This document shows, one piece after another, positions 33,361-42,265 of a stretch of DNA of 64,000 bases (position 1 is its first letter; each line of letters opens with the position of its first letter). The notes under the pieces were generated by a model. That model was not told the DNA's origin. It did no database searches and was given only the letters and a program-made list of their open reading frames with translations. The DNA comes from an uncultured Alistipes sp. GTDB taxonomy: Bacteria; Bacteroidota; Bacteroidia; Bacteroidales; Rikenellaceae. The DNA is taken from the NCBI GenBank assembly GCA_900769405.1, contig CAAGGL010000031.1, positions 192,259 to 256,258 on the forward strand, given 5' to 3'. Position numbers and translations under genes: made by a program.

Positions 33361-34314
33361 ATGAAAAAGGTATTTTTAGCAGTTGTTGCATTGTTTGCTA
33401 TCGGTACTATCTCGGCTCAGACTGCTGAGGACGTAACCGCTAAGTTCAACGAGGCAGCAGGTCTGATGAACGCTAAGGATTTCGTAGGTGCAGTTGCTGC
33501 ATTGAACGAGGTTGTTGCAATGAGTGCAGATGTAGAGGGTACTGAGGCTACTGCCGAGCAGGCACAGGGTTACATCCCCACTTGCTACTTCCAGGCAGGT
33601 TTGAAGCAGGCTCAGAGCCAGCAGCTCGACGAGGCTCTGGTTAACTTCCAGAACGCAGTTGAGACCGCAGAGCTCTACTCGAACCCCAAAGTTATGCGTA
33701 ACGCGAAGACTATGATCGGTCGTGTTTACACTATGAAGGGTGGTTCGGCGTTCAACTCGGGCGACTATGCTACTGCTGCTGATGTATTTGCTAAGGGTTT
33801 CGAGGCTGACCCCAACAACACCAAGTTGGGTCTGAACCTGGCTAAGAGCTACTATGAGTTGGGTAAGTTCGACGAGGCTGTTGCAGTTCACAAGTCGATT
33901 TTGGCTCAGACTCTTCCTCGCTTCGAGGCTGACAAGGCTCAGGCTAAGGTTGATATGACCTACTACTTCACCAAGAATGTTGCTGAGATGCAGCAGGCTG
34001 AGGAGGTTGACAACGCTGCTATCTTGGCATTGGTTGAGAAGTGGGTTGCTGCTGACGCTGCTGACGCTACCGCTAACAAGATGTTGGTTTCGCAGCACTT
34101 GGCAATGAAGAACTACGATAAGGTTATCGAGTTGGCTGAGGCTGTTGCAGCATTGCAGGTTGAGGAGGCTGACAAGTCGGATGTTTACTACTCGCTTGGT
34201 ATGGCTCACAACGCTAAGGAGCAGAAGGCTGAGGCTATCGCAGCATTGAAGAAGGTTACCGCTGGTAACGCTGCTGCTGCCGCTAAGACCGCTGTTGCAG
34301 AGCTGAGCAAGTAA
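33361..34314 (+). CDS. Secreted tetratricopeptide-repeat protein
   Basis: A 317-residue protein with a signal peptide ending near GTISAQTAED (about residue 20). The rest is alpha-helical and very rich in Ala, Glu and Lys, with TPR-like units such as ALVNFQNAVETAELYSN, GDYATAADVFAKGFEADPNN and LAKSYYELGKFDEAVAV. It is probably a periplasmic scaffold or chaperone. Its unusually uniform codon use (GCT, GCA, GGT, AAC) and consensus promoter suggest very high expression. The partner is unknown. Confidence 0.85.
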   Translation: MKKVFLAVVALFAIGTISAQTAEDVTAKFNEAAGLMNAKDFVGAVAALNEVVAMSADVEGTEATAEQAQGYIPTCYFQAGLKQAQSQQLDEALVNFQNAVETAELYSNPKVMRNAKTMIGRVYTMKGGSAFNSGDYATAADVFAKGFEADPNNTKLGLNLAKSYYELGKFDEAVAVHKSILAQTLPRFEADKAQAKVDMTYYFTKNVAEMQQAEEVDNAAILALVEKWVAADAADATANKMLVSQHLAMKNYDKVIELAEAVAALQVEEADKSDVYYSLGMAHNAKEQKAEAIAALKKVTAGNAAAAAKTAVAELSK

Positions 34315-34341
34315 TCGCATCGGAACATAACTGAGGCTAAA

Positions 34342-34377
34342 AGCGCCCGATCCCACGCAGGGGTCGGGCGCTTTTTT
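34342..34377 (+). terminator. Terminator of the TPR gene
   Basis: AGCGCCCGA-T-CCC pairs with GGGTCGGGCGCT with one bulged base, followed by six T. Confidence 0.88.
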
Positions 34378-34595
34378 ATTCACGATTCACAATTCACGAT
34401 TCACAATTATTTTACTTTAATTGAATCAAAGGATAGTTTATTAGTCCATTCCGTTATAGGTATAATTGCACGCCTTGCGGGGCGTGTCATCATTGGCGGG
34501 TCGCCCTCTGGACAGCCCCACCGCCTACCGCCCACGATGAGCTTAAATAGAAAGCGTAGAAAATAATTGTGAATTGTGAATTGTGAATTGTGAAT
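34378..34595. repeat. Inverted-repeat element bounded by heptanucleotide clusters
   Basis: The gap 34315-34654 holds no gene. After the TPR terminator, four heptads of ATTCACG/ATTCACA (34378-34405) are followed by about 156 bp of unique sequence, with a small CACGCC/GGCGTG hairpin near 34469-34486. Then come four heptads of AATTGTG (34565-34592), which are the inverted form of the first cluster. The core has no open frame that I recognise. The layout resembles a small non-autonomous repeat element, but no target-site duplication or second copy is seen in this window. Confidence 0.55.
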
Positions 34596-34597
34596 AG

Positions 34598-34631
34598 AAA
34601 AGCCGCACCCGAGAGTTCGAGCGCGGCTTTT
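34598..34631 (-). terminator. Terminator of the M16 peptidase gene
   Basis: AAAAGCCGC (34598-34606) pairs with GCGGCTTTT (34623-34631), 24 bp past the stop on the minus strand. Confidence 0.82.
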
Positions 34632-34654
34632 TGTGTGAGTTTATAGCGGAGCGA

Positions 34655-37456
34655 TTACTCCTCGGGATTCATTACAACCAGTGCCGAGTTGCCGCTATTG
34701 ATGATCTTAGAGGCCAGAGCCTTGATCTGCTCAGCGTTCATACCCTCGACGATCTCCTTGTAACCGGTGAACAGGTCTGCGCCATCAACGTGCAGGTTGT
34801 TCAGCGTGCCTACCCAAGCCGAGTTGTTCTTGATGTTATCCAGGTGCTGCTTAACCATATACTCCTTGATCATATTGATCTCGTCAGCAGTGGGACCCTC
34901 TTCTGCCATCTTCTTCAACTCGTCCTTAACGACCTGAATCAGCTCTGCTGCCAGATCCTTGTTGGTGTCGAACTGAACGATGAAACGAACAGCCTCAACG
35001 GGACGACGCATAAAGCCGCCACCGCAACCAACGCTGTAAGTACCGCCACGCTCCTCGCGGATCGAGGTGGTGTAGCGCTGACGCATAATTTGCTGCAAGA
35101 AGCTGAATGCGAGCTGATTGTCGAGCGACGTAGTAACATCTGCGTTGAACGAGAGCGAGATAGTGGTCTTAGGCATCGACATCTTGGTTGCGAAGGTGTT
35201 GTCAACCTCGCCCTTCCACCAACGTACGCCGTCGTCCTTCCAGGTCTTACGATCCTTCTTCTTCGACGAAGCGGGCAGCGAGCCGATATACTTCTCAACC
35301 AGCGGCTTCAATGTTGCGGGATCGATGTTACCTACGAAGGTGAAAGTGAAGTCAGCGGCATTGCCATAGACGGTCTTGAAGAGCTCAGGCATCTTCGCGA
35401 AATCAACCTTCTCCAACTCTGCCATACCCATCATACCGCGGCGAGGGTTGTCGTTGTAGAGGGTCTTGTTGTACTCCTTCTGGAAGGTGTACATCGGGTT
35501 GCTCTCGACGTTTTTGAGCTGGGTTGCGAGCATATCCTTCAATACGTTGAAATCCTCCTCGCTCCAACGGGGTGCGTTGAAGTAGAGCCACATCAGCTGC
35601 AACTGAGTCTCGATATCCTTGGGCGAGCAGCTACCCGAGCCGGTAGCGGTGTAGTCGTCCATCGAGAACGAGAAACCAACATCCTTACCAGCCAGCTGCT
35701 TTTGCAGGTCGGTAGCCTTGAACTTGCCGATACCCGACTGCTCGATAGTCATATCGATCATTGCTGCGGTGTAGATGTCCTCATTGCCCACGAGCGAAGT
35801 GCCACCAAGTGCCTTAGCCGAGATACGCAACTCGTCAGCCTTGAAATCGGTGGGCTTAACAACCACCTTAATGCCATTCTTCAAGGTCCAAACCGTCGAA
35901 CCAAACTTATCGGTCGAGGTCTTTGCCACGGGCGAGCCCTTCAATACGGTGCCTTCGGGGATCAGCGGCTCCTTCACGACGTTATCCTCGTAGGGCTTCA
36001 ACTCCTCGCCGCGTACCTTATTAATAATAGCCAAAATATCCTCATTCGACGGAACGGGAGCGTCAGCCTTCTCGGGAGCGGTCACGATCACTACGTTGTC
36101 CTTCTGCTTGAAAATCTCCTTTGCAACGGCGTTGATCGAGTTCAGATCGAGCATCGGAACGATCTGCTTAACCAACTCATACTCAGTCTCTGCCGACGGA
36201 ATGGGCGAATTGGTGCGGAAAGCGTTCAGATACTTCCAAACCAGCTCACCATTGCGGCGGTCGTTGCGGTTGTCGTAGCCCTTCTCAGCCGAACGCAGTA
36301 CCTCAGCACGCTCGCGCTCCAACTCCGACATCGTGAAACCGAAACGCTGTGCCTTCTCAACCTCTGCGTAGAGAGCCTCGAATGCTTTCGATGACTCACC
36401 GTCGCGTGCAATGGCGATAGCCTGCATAACGTCCTGATAGTCGGTCAGCGCGCCGTAACCCGAACCTGCTGCAATGAACGGAGCATTGGGCTGCTGCGTA
36501 ATATCGGTCAGTCGGTTGCTGAGCATTGAGCCGATCATCTCGATCATCATATTAGCTACGAAAGCCTGAATGGTGTTGTTCATCTCCTTTGGTACGGGAT
36601 CGTGCTTGATGAGCATCGTAATGCGGGTCGAGGTCATCTCGGGATCGGTTGCAACGCAAACCATCGGCTCGTCGTTACCTGCGATCTTGATCACCTGCTT
36701 GGGCTCGGGATTCTCCACAGCGGGGATATCCGACATCACCTTCTTGATCTTCTCGACCATCCAGTCGGCGTCGAAATCACCAACAACTACAACTGCCTGC
36801 AAATCGGGACGATACCAGCGGTTGTAGAAATCCTTGATGTCCTGGTAGGTGAACGACTTCAAACCATCGATCGAACCGATGATGTTACGCTCGCCATACT
36901 TCGAGTAGTTCACCATCACGGGACGGGTCTTCTCGTTCAGTCGCCAGTTAGCGTCGTTACGCGTACGCAACTCCTCGATGATCACACCGCGCTCGTTGTC
37001 GATCTCCTCGTGTTCGAGCGAGATGAAGTGCGACCAATCGTGCAGGATGAGCAGACAGGTGTCGATGATACCCTCACGATTCAGGGGCACAGCCGACATA
37101 TTGTAGCAGGTCTGCTCCTGCGCGGTGAAAGCGTTGAGGTTAGCACCGAACTTCACACCCACCTTCTCCAAGTAGTTGATCAACATCTTGTCGGGCAGGT
37201 TCTTGGTGCCGTTGAATGCCATATGCTCCAAGAAGTGAGCCAGACCCTGCTGGTTGTCCTCCTCCTGAATGGCACCCACGTGGTGCAGAATGTAGAACTC
37301 GGCCTGCTTTGCGGGCTTGGCATTGCTACGAACGTAGTAGGTCATACCGTTGTCCAACTTGCCGGTTCTCACTGCGGTATCAGCCGGAATGACCTGACCC
37401 ACAGCGGTTGCTACGAACGCAACGATCGCAACAACAGATAAGAACAGTCTTTTCAT
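34655..37456 (-). CDS. M16 family zinc metallopeptidase (pitrilysin-like)
   Basis: A 933-residue secreted peptidase. The signal peptide ends near ATAVGQVIP (about residue 21). The inverted zinc motif HxxEH is HFLEH at residues 74-78, and the glutamate ligand lies in the RGVIIEELRTRND segment about 75 residues later. Two tandem M16 halves are present; the second half (about 500-933) has lost the zinc motif, as usual. It should degrade peptides in the periplasm. It follows an XRE regulator by 42 bp with no promoter element between, so the two are probably cotranscribed. Confidence 0.92.
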   Translation of the reverse strand: MKRLFLSVVAIVAFVATAVGQVIPADTAVRTGKLDNGMTYYVRSNAKPAKQAEFYILHHVGAIQEEDNQQGLAHFLEHMAFNGTKNLPDKMLINYLEKVGVKFGANLNAFTAQEQTCYNMSAVPLNREGIIDTCLLILHDWSHFISLEHEEIDNERGVIIEELRTRNDANWRLNEKTRPVMVNYSKYGERNIIGSIDGLKSFTYQDIKDFYNRWYRPDLQAVVVVGDFDADWMVEKIKKVMSDIPAVENPEPKQVIKIAGNDEPMVCVATDPEMTSTRITMLIKHDPVPKEMNNTIQAFVANMMIEMIGSMLSNRLTDITQQPNAPFIAAGSGYGALTDYQDVMQAIAIARDGESSKAFEALYAEVEKAQRFGFTMSELERERAEVLRSAEKGYDNRNDRRNGELVWKYLNAFRTNSPIPSAETEYELVKQIVPMLDLNSINAVAKEIFKQKDNVVIVTAPEKADAPVPSNEDILAIINKVRGEELKPYEDNVVKEPLIPEGTVLKGSPVAKTSTDKFGSTVWTLKNGIKVVVKPTDFKADELRISAKALGGTSLVGNEDIYTAAMIDMTIEQSGIGKFKATDLQKQLAGKDVGFSFSMDDYTATGSGSCSPKDIETQLQLMWLYFNAPRWSEEDFNVLKDMLATQLKNVESNPMYTFQKEYNKTLYNDNPRRGMMGMAELEKVDFAKMPELFKTVYGNAADFTFTFVGNIDPATLKPLVEKYIGSLPASSKKKDRKTWKDDGVRWWKGEVDNTFATKMSMPKTTISLSFNADVTTSLDNQLAFSFLQQIMRQRYTTSIREERGGTYSVGCGGGFMRRPVEAVRFIVQFDTNKDLAAELIQVVKDELKKMAEEGPTADEINMIKEYMVKQHLDNIKNNSAWVGTLNNLHVDGADLFTGYKEIVEGMNAEQIKALASKIINSGNSALVVMNPEE

Positions 37457-37498
37457 TGTTTTTCAGTAATTAATTGGTTTTTATTTCGGTTTATTTGT

Positions 37499-37720
37499 TT
37501 ACTCGTTTTCGGGCTCGTCGGGGCGATACTCAATGATATCCCCGGGCTGACAATCCAGCTCGCGGCAAATGGCTTCGAGCGTCGTGAAACGAATTGCACG
37601 CGCTTTTCCATTCTTCAAAATCGAGAGGTTGGCCTGCGTAATATCGACGCGCTCCGACAGTTCGCTGAGCGACATCTTGCGCTTGGCCATCATTACGTCC
37701 AAGTTGATAATCAATGCCAT
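37499..37720 (-). CDS. XRE-family helix-turn-helix regulator (YozG-like)
   Basis: A 73-residue single-domain regulator. KRKMSLSELSERVDITQANLS contains the helix-turn-helix, followed by TTLEAICRELDCQPGDIIEY, the hallmark of small Cro/CI-type proteins that usually accompany DUF2975 membrane proteins. No DUF2975 gene is seen here. Instead, an M16 peptidase gene follows directly in the same transcript. Confidence 0.9.
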   Translation of the reverse strand: MALIINLDVMMAKRKMSLSELSERVDITQANLSILKNGKARAIRFTTLEAICRELDCQPGDIIEYRPDEPENE

Positions 37721-37827
37721 AGCGTCCCCCCCCCTTTATTATTGCGCAAAATATTCATAATTAATAGGTTAGATGGTTAATTTCGTATTTCTGTGCTGTG
37801 TTGTTCAATTTATTTAATTCGATGATG

Positions 37828-37858
37828 CAAATATAATTATATAATTGTGATAATCAAA
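37828..37858 (-). promoter_or_regulatory. Promoter of the XRE-M16 unit
   Basis: On the minus strand, TTTG (37858-37855), 19 bp, then TATATTTG (37835-37828), an exact consensus match about 108 bp upstream of the XRE start. Confidence 0.78.
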
Positions 37859-38112
37859 ATAAATTTATCGAAAAACGATATTTTTACACTTTATGCTGTT
37901 TTTGCCTTGCGAAAAAACGTCGATGGCAATCGTCTGCGGATGCTACAATGTCGCGTTCTATTCGCGTGCATCGCACATTTTCTTTTCGAACTATGACAAA
38001 TCGGGTGGTGGGGTGTCATTGAGTGTGTCAAAATGTCAGCAAAAGCGCGCTGGCACACAGTTTGTTTATTATCACAAGCAGAAAATAGATACTAAAAAAC
38101 GATAATACTACT
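37859..38112 (+). promoter_or_regulatory. htpG upstream region with a sigma-54-like promoter
   Basis: The gap 37721-38112 holds the XRE leader and promoter, then this region. No TAnnTTTG element faces htpG. Instead TGGCAC (38051-38056) is followed by TTGTT (38062-38066), giving GG-N10-GT; the sigma-54 consensus is GG-N10-GC. The expected start would be near 38077, 36 bp before the ATG. Three copies of TGTCA (38014, 38026, 38034) and one TGACA (37994) lie just upstream. A 70-codon frame at 37893-38105 is not convincing as a gene. Confidence 0.4.
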
Positions 38113-40173
38113 ATGCAAAACGGAAAAATTGGGGTAACGACTGAAAATATCTTCCCCGTAATCAAGAAATTCCTCTATTCGGATCACGAAATTTTCCTGC
38201 GTGAGCTGGTGTCGAATGCCGTCGATGCAACGCAGAAGTTGCGTACACTCTCGTCGATTGGCGAGTTCAAGGGTGAGCTGGGCGATCTGACCATTCGTGT
38301 GTCGGTCGATGAGGCTGCTCGCACACTGACCGTCTCGGACTCGGGTATCGGTATGACCGCCGAGGAGGTCGATAAGTACATCAACCAGATCGCATTCTCG
38401 GGTGCCGAGGAGTTTATGGCAAAGTACCAGAATCAGGCCATCATCGGTCACTTCGGTTTGGGTTTCTACTCGGCATTTATGGTGTCGGACAAGGTTGAGA
38501 TTCGCACTCGCTCGTATCGTGAGGGCGCGAAGACCGTGGTTTGGAGCTGCGAGGGTACGCCCGAATACACAATGACCGAGGTGGACGAGGAGCGCGGTCG
38601 CGGTACCGATATCATCCTGCACATCTCGGAGGATTGCAAGGAGTACACCGAGCCTGCTCAGATCGAGGGCCTGCTGCGCAAATATTGCCGCTTCCTGCCC
38701 GTCGAGATCGCCTTTGGCAAGAAGAAGGAGTGGAAGGACGGCAAGTATGTCGATACCGATAAGGATAACATTATCAACGACATCAAGCCCTTGTGGACCG
38801 TTAAGCCGTCGGAGATCACCGAGGAGCAGTACAAGGAGTTCTACCGCGAGATGTATCCTATGAGTGACGATCCGCTCTTCTATATCCACCTGAATATCGA
38901 CTATCCGTTCAACCTGACGGGTATCCTCTATTTCCCGAAGATTCGCAATAACTTCGAGATCCAGAAGAACAAGATCCAGCTCTACTGCAATCAGGTCTTT
39001 GTTACCGATTCGGTCGAGGGCATCGTTCCCGAGTTTCTGACTCTGCTGCACGGCGTGATCGACTCGCCCGATATTCCGCTGAATGTATCGCGCAGTTACT
39101 TGCAGAGCGACAGCAACGTGAAGAAGATCTCGGGATACATCACCCGTAAGGTTGCCGACCGTTTGCAGGAGTTGTTCAACACGATGCGACCCGAGTATGA
39201 GTCGAAGTGGGACGATTTGAAGATCTTTATCCAGTATGGCATCATCACCGACGAGAAGTTCTCGGAGCGTGCTACGGACTTTATGCTCTGGAAGAATACC
39301 GACGGTAAGTACTTCACTCCGAAGGAGTACGCCGATTTGGTGCGCGAGAATCAGACCGATAAGGACGACACGCTCGTGTTCCTCTATGCCGACGATGCGA
39401 TCGACAAGATGAGTTTCATCGAGAGTGCAAAGGCTCGCGGTTATGACGTACTGCTGATGAACGGTCCGCTCGACAGCCACTATATTAATTGGTACGAGAA
39501 CAAGAACGAGAAGTGCAGCTTTGTGCGTGTCGATAGCGACGTTGTCGATAAGTTGATCCGCAAGGCCGATGCGCAGACGATGTCGCTCACCGCAGCCCAG
39601 CAGGATATTATGCGCCCCGTATTCGAGAGCCAGATGCCCGTCGATGAGAAGATCACCTACAACATAGCGTTCGAGGCGATGAATGCCGACGACGCTCCCG
39701 TAGTGATCACTCAAAACGAGTATATGCGCCGTATGAAGGAGATGGCGGCGGTAAGTGGTGGCGGTATGAGCCAGTTCTATGGCCAAATGCCCGACAACTT
39801 CACCATCGCGGTCAATGGCAACCACCCGATTGTACTCGACCTGCTCGATAAGGTTGAGAAGGAGTATGGCGACAAACTGCGCACGATGACCAAGAAGATC
39901 GACGCAGCCACTGCCGAGCAGACCCGCTTTGCGGAGGTGATTAAGGATAAGAAGGAGGCCGACCTGACCGATGAGGAGAAGTCGATGCGCACGCAACTCA
40001 ACGAGAAACTCGGCGAGTTGCTCGACGAGCGCAACACCCGCCTGCGCGAGATCGGTGCCGCCAACAGTCGCGTGCGTCAGATCATTGACCTCGCACTGCT
40101 GTCGAACGGAATGTTGAAGGGTAAGAACCTGACCTCGTTCATTCGTCGCAGTATCGAGTTGATCGAGCGATAG
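38113..40173 (+). CDS. htpG: Molecular chaperone HtpG (Hsp90)
   Basis: A 686-residue cytosolic Hsp90 ATPase. The N-terminal ATP-binding (GHKL) domain shows LRELVSNAVDATQK, DSGIGMT and GHFGLGFYSAFMV; the middle domain has the catalytic-loop region LNVSRSYLQ; the C-terminal dimerisation domain is complete. It should assist folding under stress. It is preceded by an unusual upstream region and followed by a PepSY-like lipoprotein gene. Confidence 0.97.
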   Translation: MQNGKIGVTTENIFPVIKKFLYSDHEIFLRELVSNAVDATQKLRTLSSIGEFKGELGDLTIRVSVDEAARTLTVSDSGIGMTAEEVDKYINQIAFSGAEEFMAKYQNQAIIGHFGLGFYSAFMVSDKVEIRTRSYREGAKTVVWSCEGTPEYTMTEVDEERGRGTDIILHISEDCKEYTEPAQIEGLLRKYCRFLPVEIAFGKKKEWKDGKYVDTDKDNIINDIKPLWTVKPSEITEEQYKEFYREMYPMSDDPLFYIHLNIDYPFNLTGILYFPKIRNNFEIQKNKIQLYCNQVFVTDSVEGIVPEFLTLLHGVIDSPDIPLNVSRSYLQSDSNVKKISGYITRKVADRLQELFNTMRPEYESKWDDLKIFIQYGIITDEKFSERATDFMLWKNTDGKYFTPKEYADLVRENQTDKDDTLVFLYADDAIDKMSFIESAKARGYDVLLMNGPLDSHYINWYENKNEKCSFVRVDSDVVDKLIRKADAQTMSLTAAQQDIMRPVFESQMPVDEKITYNIAFEAMNADDAPVVITQNEYMRRMKEMAAVSGGGMSQFYGQMPDNFTIAVNGNHPIVLDLLDKVEKEYGDKLRTMTKKIDAATAEQTRFAEVIKDKKEADLTDEEKSMRTQLNEKLGELLDERNTRLREIGAANSRVRQIIDLALLSNGMLKGKNLTSFIRRSIELIER

Positions 40174-40347
40174 GGGGGCGACAAACCCACTTATAGATTG
40201 AGGGTAGAGTGCGAAAAACGGCACTTTATCCTCATTTTTTTGTGCAAAAATCGCAAATTGTCCGAAATTTCAAATTCGTTTCAAAATCGGTACTCACCTT
40301 TGTACCAAGAAAAGCAAACAATATTAATCAAAACTCAGACAAATACT

Positions 40348-40791
40348 ATGAAACGAATTTATTTATTAGCAATCTCTTTTATCGCCCTTTTCTCACTCAC
40401 CGGTTGCGAGATGTACGACGAGTACGGTGAGATGATGATCCGCACACAGAACGACAACATCCGAGAGGCCGTTGCCGCGCTCTATCCGCAGGCACGCATC
40501 GTGGAGATGGACAACGACTATAAGACCATCGAAGTGGATATTGTCGATAACGAAATCCGTCGTGACGTCTATTTCGATCTGTCGCTTAATTGGCTGCGCA
40601 CCGAGACCGATATTCGCCACGCCGACCTCCCCGCTGAGGCTGCCAACAAGATCGCGAGCAAGTATTCGGGTTGGTTTATCGACAGCGTCAAGACGGTCGA
40701 TACCCCGCAGAGTAGCTACTATCTGGTTGAACTCGACAAGGGCGAGCGCGACAAGAAGGTCAAGATTGACGCAATGGGCAACATACTATAA
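40348..40791 (+). CDS. PepSY-like lipoprotein (DUF2874-type)
   Basis: A 147-residue lipoprotein with signal and lipobox SLTGCEMY (Cys near residue 18). The mature part matches the beta-lactamase-inhibitor-like PepSY fold, with the repeat pattern IREAVAALYPQARIVEMD near 35-52 and AANKIASKYSGWFIDSVKTVD near 95-115, then YLVELDKG. Such proteins are periplasmic or membrane-bound and of unknown role. The in-frame ATG at 40198 would add 50 residues without a signal peptide, so 40348 is used. It lies 174 bp after htpG. Confidence 0.82.
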   Translation: MKRIYLLAISFIALFSLTGCEMYDEYGEMMIRTQNDNIREAVAALYPQARIVEMDNDYKTIEVDIVDNEIRRDVYFDLSLNWLRTETDIRHADLPAEAANKIASKYSGWFIDSVKTVDTPQSSYYLVELDKGERDKKVKIDAMGNIL

Positions 40792-40845
40792 GACATAGGG
40801 TAGATCTAACTTCTTCAATTCAATAGGTGATATTTATTAAATGGG

Positions 40846-40884
40846 CAACCGCCTGCTCGACACAACGGTTCGGGCAGGCGGTTG
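40846..40884. terminator. Bidirectional terminator
   Basis: CAACCGCCTGC (40846-40856) pairs with GCAGGCGGTTG (40874-40884), between the convergent lipoprotein and epimerase genes. A short T-run follows on the plus strand. Confidence 0.78.
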
Positions 40885-40908
40885 AATTTTGGTTGGTAGA
40901 GTAGTGCG

Positions 40909-41910
40909 CTACTCGGCGTAGAGCCACGTGGTCATCGACCACTTGCCATTAGGCTCGATTGACGAGAAACCTGTCAGTTCGTCGGGCAACTCGCGCATAT
41001 TGGGGGCATTGGTCACCCACGACATAGGCTCGGGGCAGATCCAAGGCACCTCGCCGCCATTGTTCCAGATGGTCCAATACTTGGTCTTCTCATCGACGCG
41101 ATAGAAGACGCGGTGACCATTGCGAATGTTGCGGATAATCGCACCGCGATACTCCTTGCCGTCAACCTCGATCGGCGCCAACGTAAATGCTGCACTGATC
41201 GGACCGTGACCTACGGGTACAACACCCTCGCCGGCCAACTGCTCAAAGTCGCCTTCGAGCGGCGTGCGCTTTTCGCTTGGCAGGTTTTGGTCGTTCAGCA
41301 ACCAACGCTCGCCCGCCGACACCACCAAGCGGTAGTCGTCACCCGTGCTCTCGGCCATAAACGGCACATTGAGCGGAGTGTGGTAACCCACACCGATCGG
41401 CATTGCGCTCTGACTGCGATTGAAGAATACAACCGAATGCTCCAAACCCTTAGCGCTCAGGCGGAAAATCATCTTGCACTTGAATTCGTGGGGCACGTGG
41501 CGGAAGATCACGTCATTAGCCGCATTCGAGTAGAAACGAGCCTCGATCAACACCTCGTCGTCGCTCTCGATAGCCTTCGACACAACGAACGGTTGCGATT
41601 TGATCACACCGTGATGATAAGCACCCTCGGCGGGGATCGTTACGGGGAAGTCGTAGCTGCGACCCTCGAACTCGAAATGAGCACCCGCAATACGGTTGGG
41701 GGGCAGCAACAACGGCAAGCCATAGACGTGGGGTCGAACCTTGAAGTTCTCGACCTCCTCAGCCTTAGGCGTGCGCAAAATCTCGATTCCGAGGCGTGTG
41801 TTAGCCAGGCGAACCAGATTTGCACCCATCGACGGAATGAGCAGGGCAGTGTAGTCCCCCTTCGAGAACTCCACAGCGTCCATTCCGTACCAATCTATAC
41901 GACGTATCAT
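40909..41910 (-). CDS. Aldose 1-epimerase family protein
   Basis: A 333-residue galactose-mutarotase-like protein. The segments IPSMGANLVRL, PPNRIAGAHFEFEG, YHHGVIKSQPF and IGVGYHTPLNVPF fit the mutarotase fold with histidines in the active-site region. It should interconvert anomers of a hexose or hexose phosphate. No signal peptide is seen, so it is cytoplasmic. It is the last gene of the dnaE-trxA group, 14 bp after trxA. Confidence 0.8.
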   Translation of the reverse strand: MIRRIDWYGMDAVEFSKGDYTALLIPSMGANLVRLANTRLGIEILRTPKAEEVENFKVRPHVYGLPLLLPPNRIAGAHFEFEGRSYDFPVTIPAEGAYHHGVIKSQPFVVSKAIESDDEVLIEARFYSNAANDVIFRHVPHEFKCKMIFRLSAKGLEHSVVFFNRSQSAMPIGVGYHTPLNVPFMAESTGDDYRLVVSAGERWLLNDQNLPSEKRTPLEGDFEQLAGEGVVPVGHGPISAAFTLAPIEVDGKEYRGAIIRNIRNGHRVFYRVDEKTKYWTIWNNGGEVPWICPEPMSWVTNAPNMRELPDELTGFSSIEPNGKWSMTTWLYAE

Positions 41911-41924
41911 CGTTGAGCTGTGTA

Positions 41925-42239
41925 TTAGAGCAACTTCTCAATCTTAGCCTTCAAAGCGTCCTTCGAAGCTGCGCCTACGTTCTTGTCAACAAGCTCGCCG
42001 CCCTTTACGAAAACAACGGTCGGGATGTTGCGAACACCGAACTTTGCAACTGCCTCTTCGCACTCCTCGACGTCGCACTTTGCTACCAGCACGCGACCCT
42101 CGTACTCTGCTGCCAACTCGTCAACGATCGGAGCAATCATACGGCAAGGACCGCACCACTCTGCCCAAAAATCGATAACAACGGGCATCTCCGAGCCCAT
42201 AACCTCCTGAAAATTCTCGTTTGTAATTGCTAATGCCAT
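41925..42239 (-). CDS. trxA: Thioredoxin
   Basis: A 104-residue thioredoxin with the active site W28-C29-G-P-C32 and the cis-proline region VRNIPTVVFVKGG. It is a cytoplasmic disulphide reductant. It lies 26 bp after dnaE in the same direction and 14 bp before the epimerase gene. Confidence 0.97.
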   Translation of the reverse strand: MALAITNENFQEVMGSEMPVVIDFWAEWCGPCRMIAPIVDELAAEYEGRVLVAKCDVEECEEAVAKFGVRNIPTVVFVKGGELVDKNVGAASKDALKAKIEKLL

Positions 42240-42265
42240 AACTGTAAATGTTTTTTAGTTTGTTA

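Noticed and set aside
34409..34564. Non-coding core between heptad clusters considered as a degraded gene
   Set aside because: Stops in all frames examined and no recognisable protein fragment.
37893..38105. 70-codon plus-strand frame upstream of htpG
   Set aside because: No promoter, unusual Cys- and Lys-rich composition, and it overlaps the candidate htpG promoter and leader.
38092..40224. 710-codon open frame on the minus strand opposite htpG
   Set aside because: Antisense to a canonical htpG; no domain recognisable and explained by codon bias.
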